A DNA stretch of 42,623 nt from Polyangiaceae bacterium. Its GTDB lineage: Bacteria > Myxococcota_A > Polyangia > Polyangiales > Polyangiaceae. The first letter of the stretch is position 1; each line of letters opens with the position of its first letter. Below the pieces are notes generated by a model. The model saw only the letters and a program-made list of their open reading frames with translations. It ran no database searches and was not told the DNA's origin. Both the position numbers and the translations under genes were made by a program. Positions 41,101 through 42,623 of this stretch are shown here, in pieces. The stretch lies in the NCBI GenBank assembly GCA_023150915.1, contig JAKLKA010000052.1, positions 1 to 42,623 on the forward strand, read 5' to 3'.

Positions 41101-42623
41101 TCAGCGCGAGAGCCCTGGGATCTTGGGCATCCCGTCGGCGCCGTACAAGCCTGCCGGCTGCTTGAGGAAGAACGACGCCGCGGCGCCGCCGCCCACCACC
41201 ACGACCAAGAGCAAGAGCACGAGGACGCAGCCCACCCGTGACTTCTTCTGCGGCGCGGGCGCCTGGGGCATGGGCGCCGGCGAGGCGTAACCGCCGCTGC
41301 CGGGCATCGACAGCGGGCCTTGCGACGAAACGGGGCTCGACGGATGCGGTTGGATCCCGGTGGGTTCCCACAGCGAATCGAGGGGGCGATCACGCCCGGC
41401 GGGGGGCGCAGCCATGTCGACGCCCGCGAACAGATCGGCGGGCTGCCCGCCCAGCGCGACGTCTTCCGGGGTGCCCGACATCAAGGTGTCGAGCGAGAAC
41501 GAGTCCCCCGGGGCAGCCGCCACCATCCGGGGTTGCTCCAGCGTGGTGTCTTCTTCGCCCAGCAAGTCCGCAGCCGACATCGGCCTCGACTCTGCGAGGA
41601 AGCCGTCTTCCATCGCGAGCGTGCGCTCTTCCATGTAGCTGAGCAGGTCATCGACGTCGGCGGTGCCGGCGGCCGGCGCCGCGGCCATCTCTTCGTGCAC
41701 CGTGGTCGGCACGTCGTCGAACTGCGCGGCCATGATTTCCGGCTTCGACTTCTGGGCGTCGCGCTGCTGGCCAGAGAGGGAGGCGAGGAGGCCCTGGGCG
41801 CTCTGCCGATCGAGCGACACGGTCACGTCTTCGAAGCCGACCTCTTCGTCGCGCCCGGGCTCGTGCCACACCCCGGACGGGATCTTGCCGCGGCTCGAGG
41901 GCGGGCCGAGCACACCCAGGCTGGCGACGATCGTGGCCTCGTCCTCGTGGGGCTCGTCCATCGGCATGTCGTCGTCATCGACGACCTTCGGCTCGAGGCC
42001 CCGGGCCGAGAGCGCTGCGGCGATCATCGGGATTTCCCAGGGGCGCTTCCAGTCCTCCATCCCGTCGGCCCAGATGAAGGTCTCTTGATCGATGCTTCCC
42101 CGCGCGTAGAGCTGCACCACCTCTGCGGTGCGCATCTCTTCGTGCTGGTCGTCGGTCAGTGCGACGGTCCACTCGGGCTCCGAATCCGCGGACTCTTCCG
42201 CCGCGGGCTTCGACGGCAGCGCGGGTCGGCCGCCGGTGCCCAGCTTGTCGACGGACGGCGGCGCGGGGGCGGCACCCTTGGGGGCCTCGAGCCCGCCAAG
42301 CATGGTTCGCTTGGCAGCGCTCGCGGGACGCGGCGCGCTGATCGGGCTCGACGGCCGTGGCACGCTCGACGCGGGCGGCCCGGCCGAGGCCGGCTCGCGC
42401 CACGCCACGGTCTTGCCGCCGCTGTCGGTCAGCGCGCTCCAGTCGTTGTCGTCGTGGGGGACGGACGCTGGTTTGGAGGCAGGGCCTGCGCCGCCGGGCT
42501 TGGCGGTCAGGACGGCTGGCCGGGGCCCCACCGCGCCGGCCTTGGGCGCGGCGGCGGCGGGCTTGGGCGCGGCGGCGGCCGGCTTGGCTGCCGCGACCGC
42601 CGGCTTGGGCGCCGCGACCGCCG
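41101..42623 (-). CDS. GYF-domain membrane protein, gliding-protein-like, 5' partial
   Basis: Open to the right edge; at least 507 residues visible and the N-terminus lies outside. Reading inward from the edge: an Ala/Lys/Pro repeat (units like KPAAAAP), low-complexity linker, a GYF_2 domain at about 41998-42171 (EWTVALTDDQHEEMRTAEVV, followed by GSIDQETFIWADGMEDWKRP), an acidic linker with short motifs (VDDLLSYMEERTLAMEDGF), then a basic stop (KKSR) and one helix (VGCVLVLLLLVVVVGG) near the C-terminus. In myxobacteria such GYF proteins often carry an N-terminal MJ0042 zinc ribbon and include AgmX/GltJ of gliding; that part is missing here, so the role is inference. The GTG at 42531 is probably internal. 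Confidence 0.8.
   Translation of the reverse strand, partial: AVAAPKPAVAAAKPAAAAPKPAAAAPKAGAVGPRPAVLTAKPGGAGPASKPASVPHDDNDWSALTDSGGKTVAWREPASAGPPASSVPRPSSPISAPRPASAAKRTMLGGLEAPKGAAPAPPSVDKLGTGGRPALPSKPAAEESADSEPEWTVALTDDQHEEMRTAEVVQLYARGSIDQETFIWADGMEDWKRPWEIPMIAAALSARGLEPKVVDDDDMPMDEPHEDEATIVASLGVLGPPSSRGKIPSGVWHEPGRDEEVGFEDVTVSLDRQSAQGLLASLSGQQRDAQKSKPEIMAAQFDDVPTTVHEEMAAAPAAGTADVDDLLSYMEERTLAMEDGFLAESRPMSAADLLGEEDTTLEQPRMVAAAPGDSFSLDTLMSGTPEDVALGGQPADLFAGVDMAAPPAGRDRPLDSLWEPTGIQPHPSSPVSSQGPLSMPGSGGYASPAPMPQAPAPQKKSRVGCVLVLLLLVVVVGGGAAASFFLKQPAGLYGADGMPKIPGLSR

Overview
The window is 42.6 kb of uniformly high-GC bacterial chromosome, packed with short intergenic gaps and many stop/start overlaps of the GTGA or ATGA type. 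The gene set suggests a predatory or gliding-type myxobacterium (Myxococcota, probably Polyangiales/Sorangiineae-like): a eukaryotic-type Ser/Thr kinase with a C-terminal membrane anchor, an FHA protein, a PAS hybrid histidine kinase, a Tgl/PilF-like TPR lipoprotein beside a RodZ-like protein, a GYF-domain protein of the type seen in gliding proteins, a DECR2-like dehydrogenase, and several lipoproteins. This placement is inferred from gene content; no rRNA or species marker is present. I see no insertion sequence, phage gene, CRISPR array or plasmid function, so this reads as core chromosome.

Layout. (1) 1-4720: a MacA / MacB-ATPase / MacB-permease / TolC-like efflux operon, its first gene cut by the window edge. 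(2) 4756-8434: beta-carbonic anhydrase, MurJ lipid II flippase, EngB/YihA GTPase and, convergent, a four-cysteine anchored protein. (3) 8561-12650: tRNA-Val(CAC), then a minus-strand run read from high to low coordinate: TsaB, a Crp/Fnr regulator, a PilF/Tgl-like lipoprotein, a RodZ-like HTH membrane protein, RecO and a TerB-like protein. (4) 12730-16463: a class V aminotransferase (cysteine-desulfurase fold), a PAS hybrid histidine kinase and tRNA-Pro(GGG). (5) 16473-21445: a PhnD-like protein without signal peptide, divergent from glutathione reductase, followed by a large protein that I read as an inactive caspase-like domain plus TPRs. (6) 21455-26053, minus: Ser/Thr kinase, DTW-domain tRNA modification enzyme and SfsA overlapping in one operon, then a methyltransferase with a small membrane protein. 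(7) 26149-27780, plus: TerB-like protein, small membrane protein and a DECR2-like SDR. (8) 27782-31604: DUF502 membrane protein, MFS transporter, anchored amidohydrolase and FHA protein. (9) 31711-33289, minus: SCP2 protein, FadR/GntR regulator with a clear upstream operator, and a Thr-rich lipoprotein with its own terminator. (10) 33375-37135: prolyl oligopeptidase lipoprotein, divergent PHP-type lipoprotein and a small membrane protein. (11) 37163-42623: citrate synthase with a downstream membrane protein, a divergent L,D-transpeptidase lipoprotein, and the C-terminal part of the GYF protein running off the right edge.

Functional themes are envelope biology (efflux, lipid II flipping, L,D-crosslinking, lipoproteins, pilus and shape proteins), signalling (kinase, FHA, hybrid kinase, Crp, GntR) and RNA/ribosome maintenance (EngB, TsaB, DTW protein, two tRNAs). 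The most notable points are the pseudo-caspase/TPR protein, a DTW protein with a C-terminal extension resembling a decayed DEDD exonuclease, and paired FadR-type operators spaced exactly 21 bp apart upstream of the GntR gene. Nothing here is a clear, self-contained novel defence or metabolic system.
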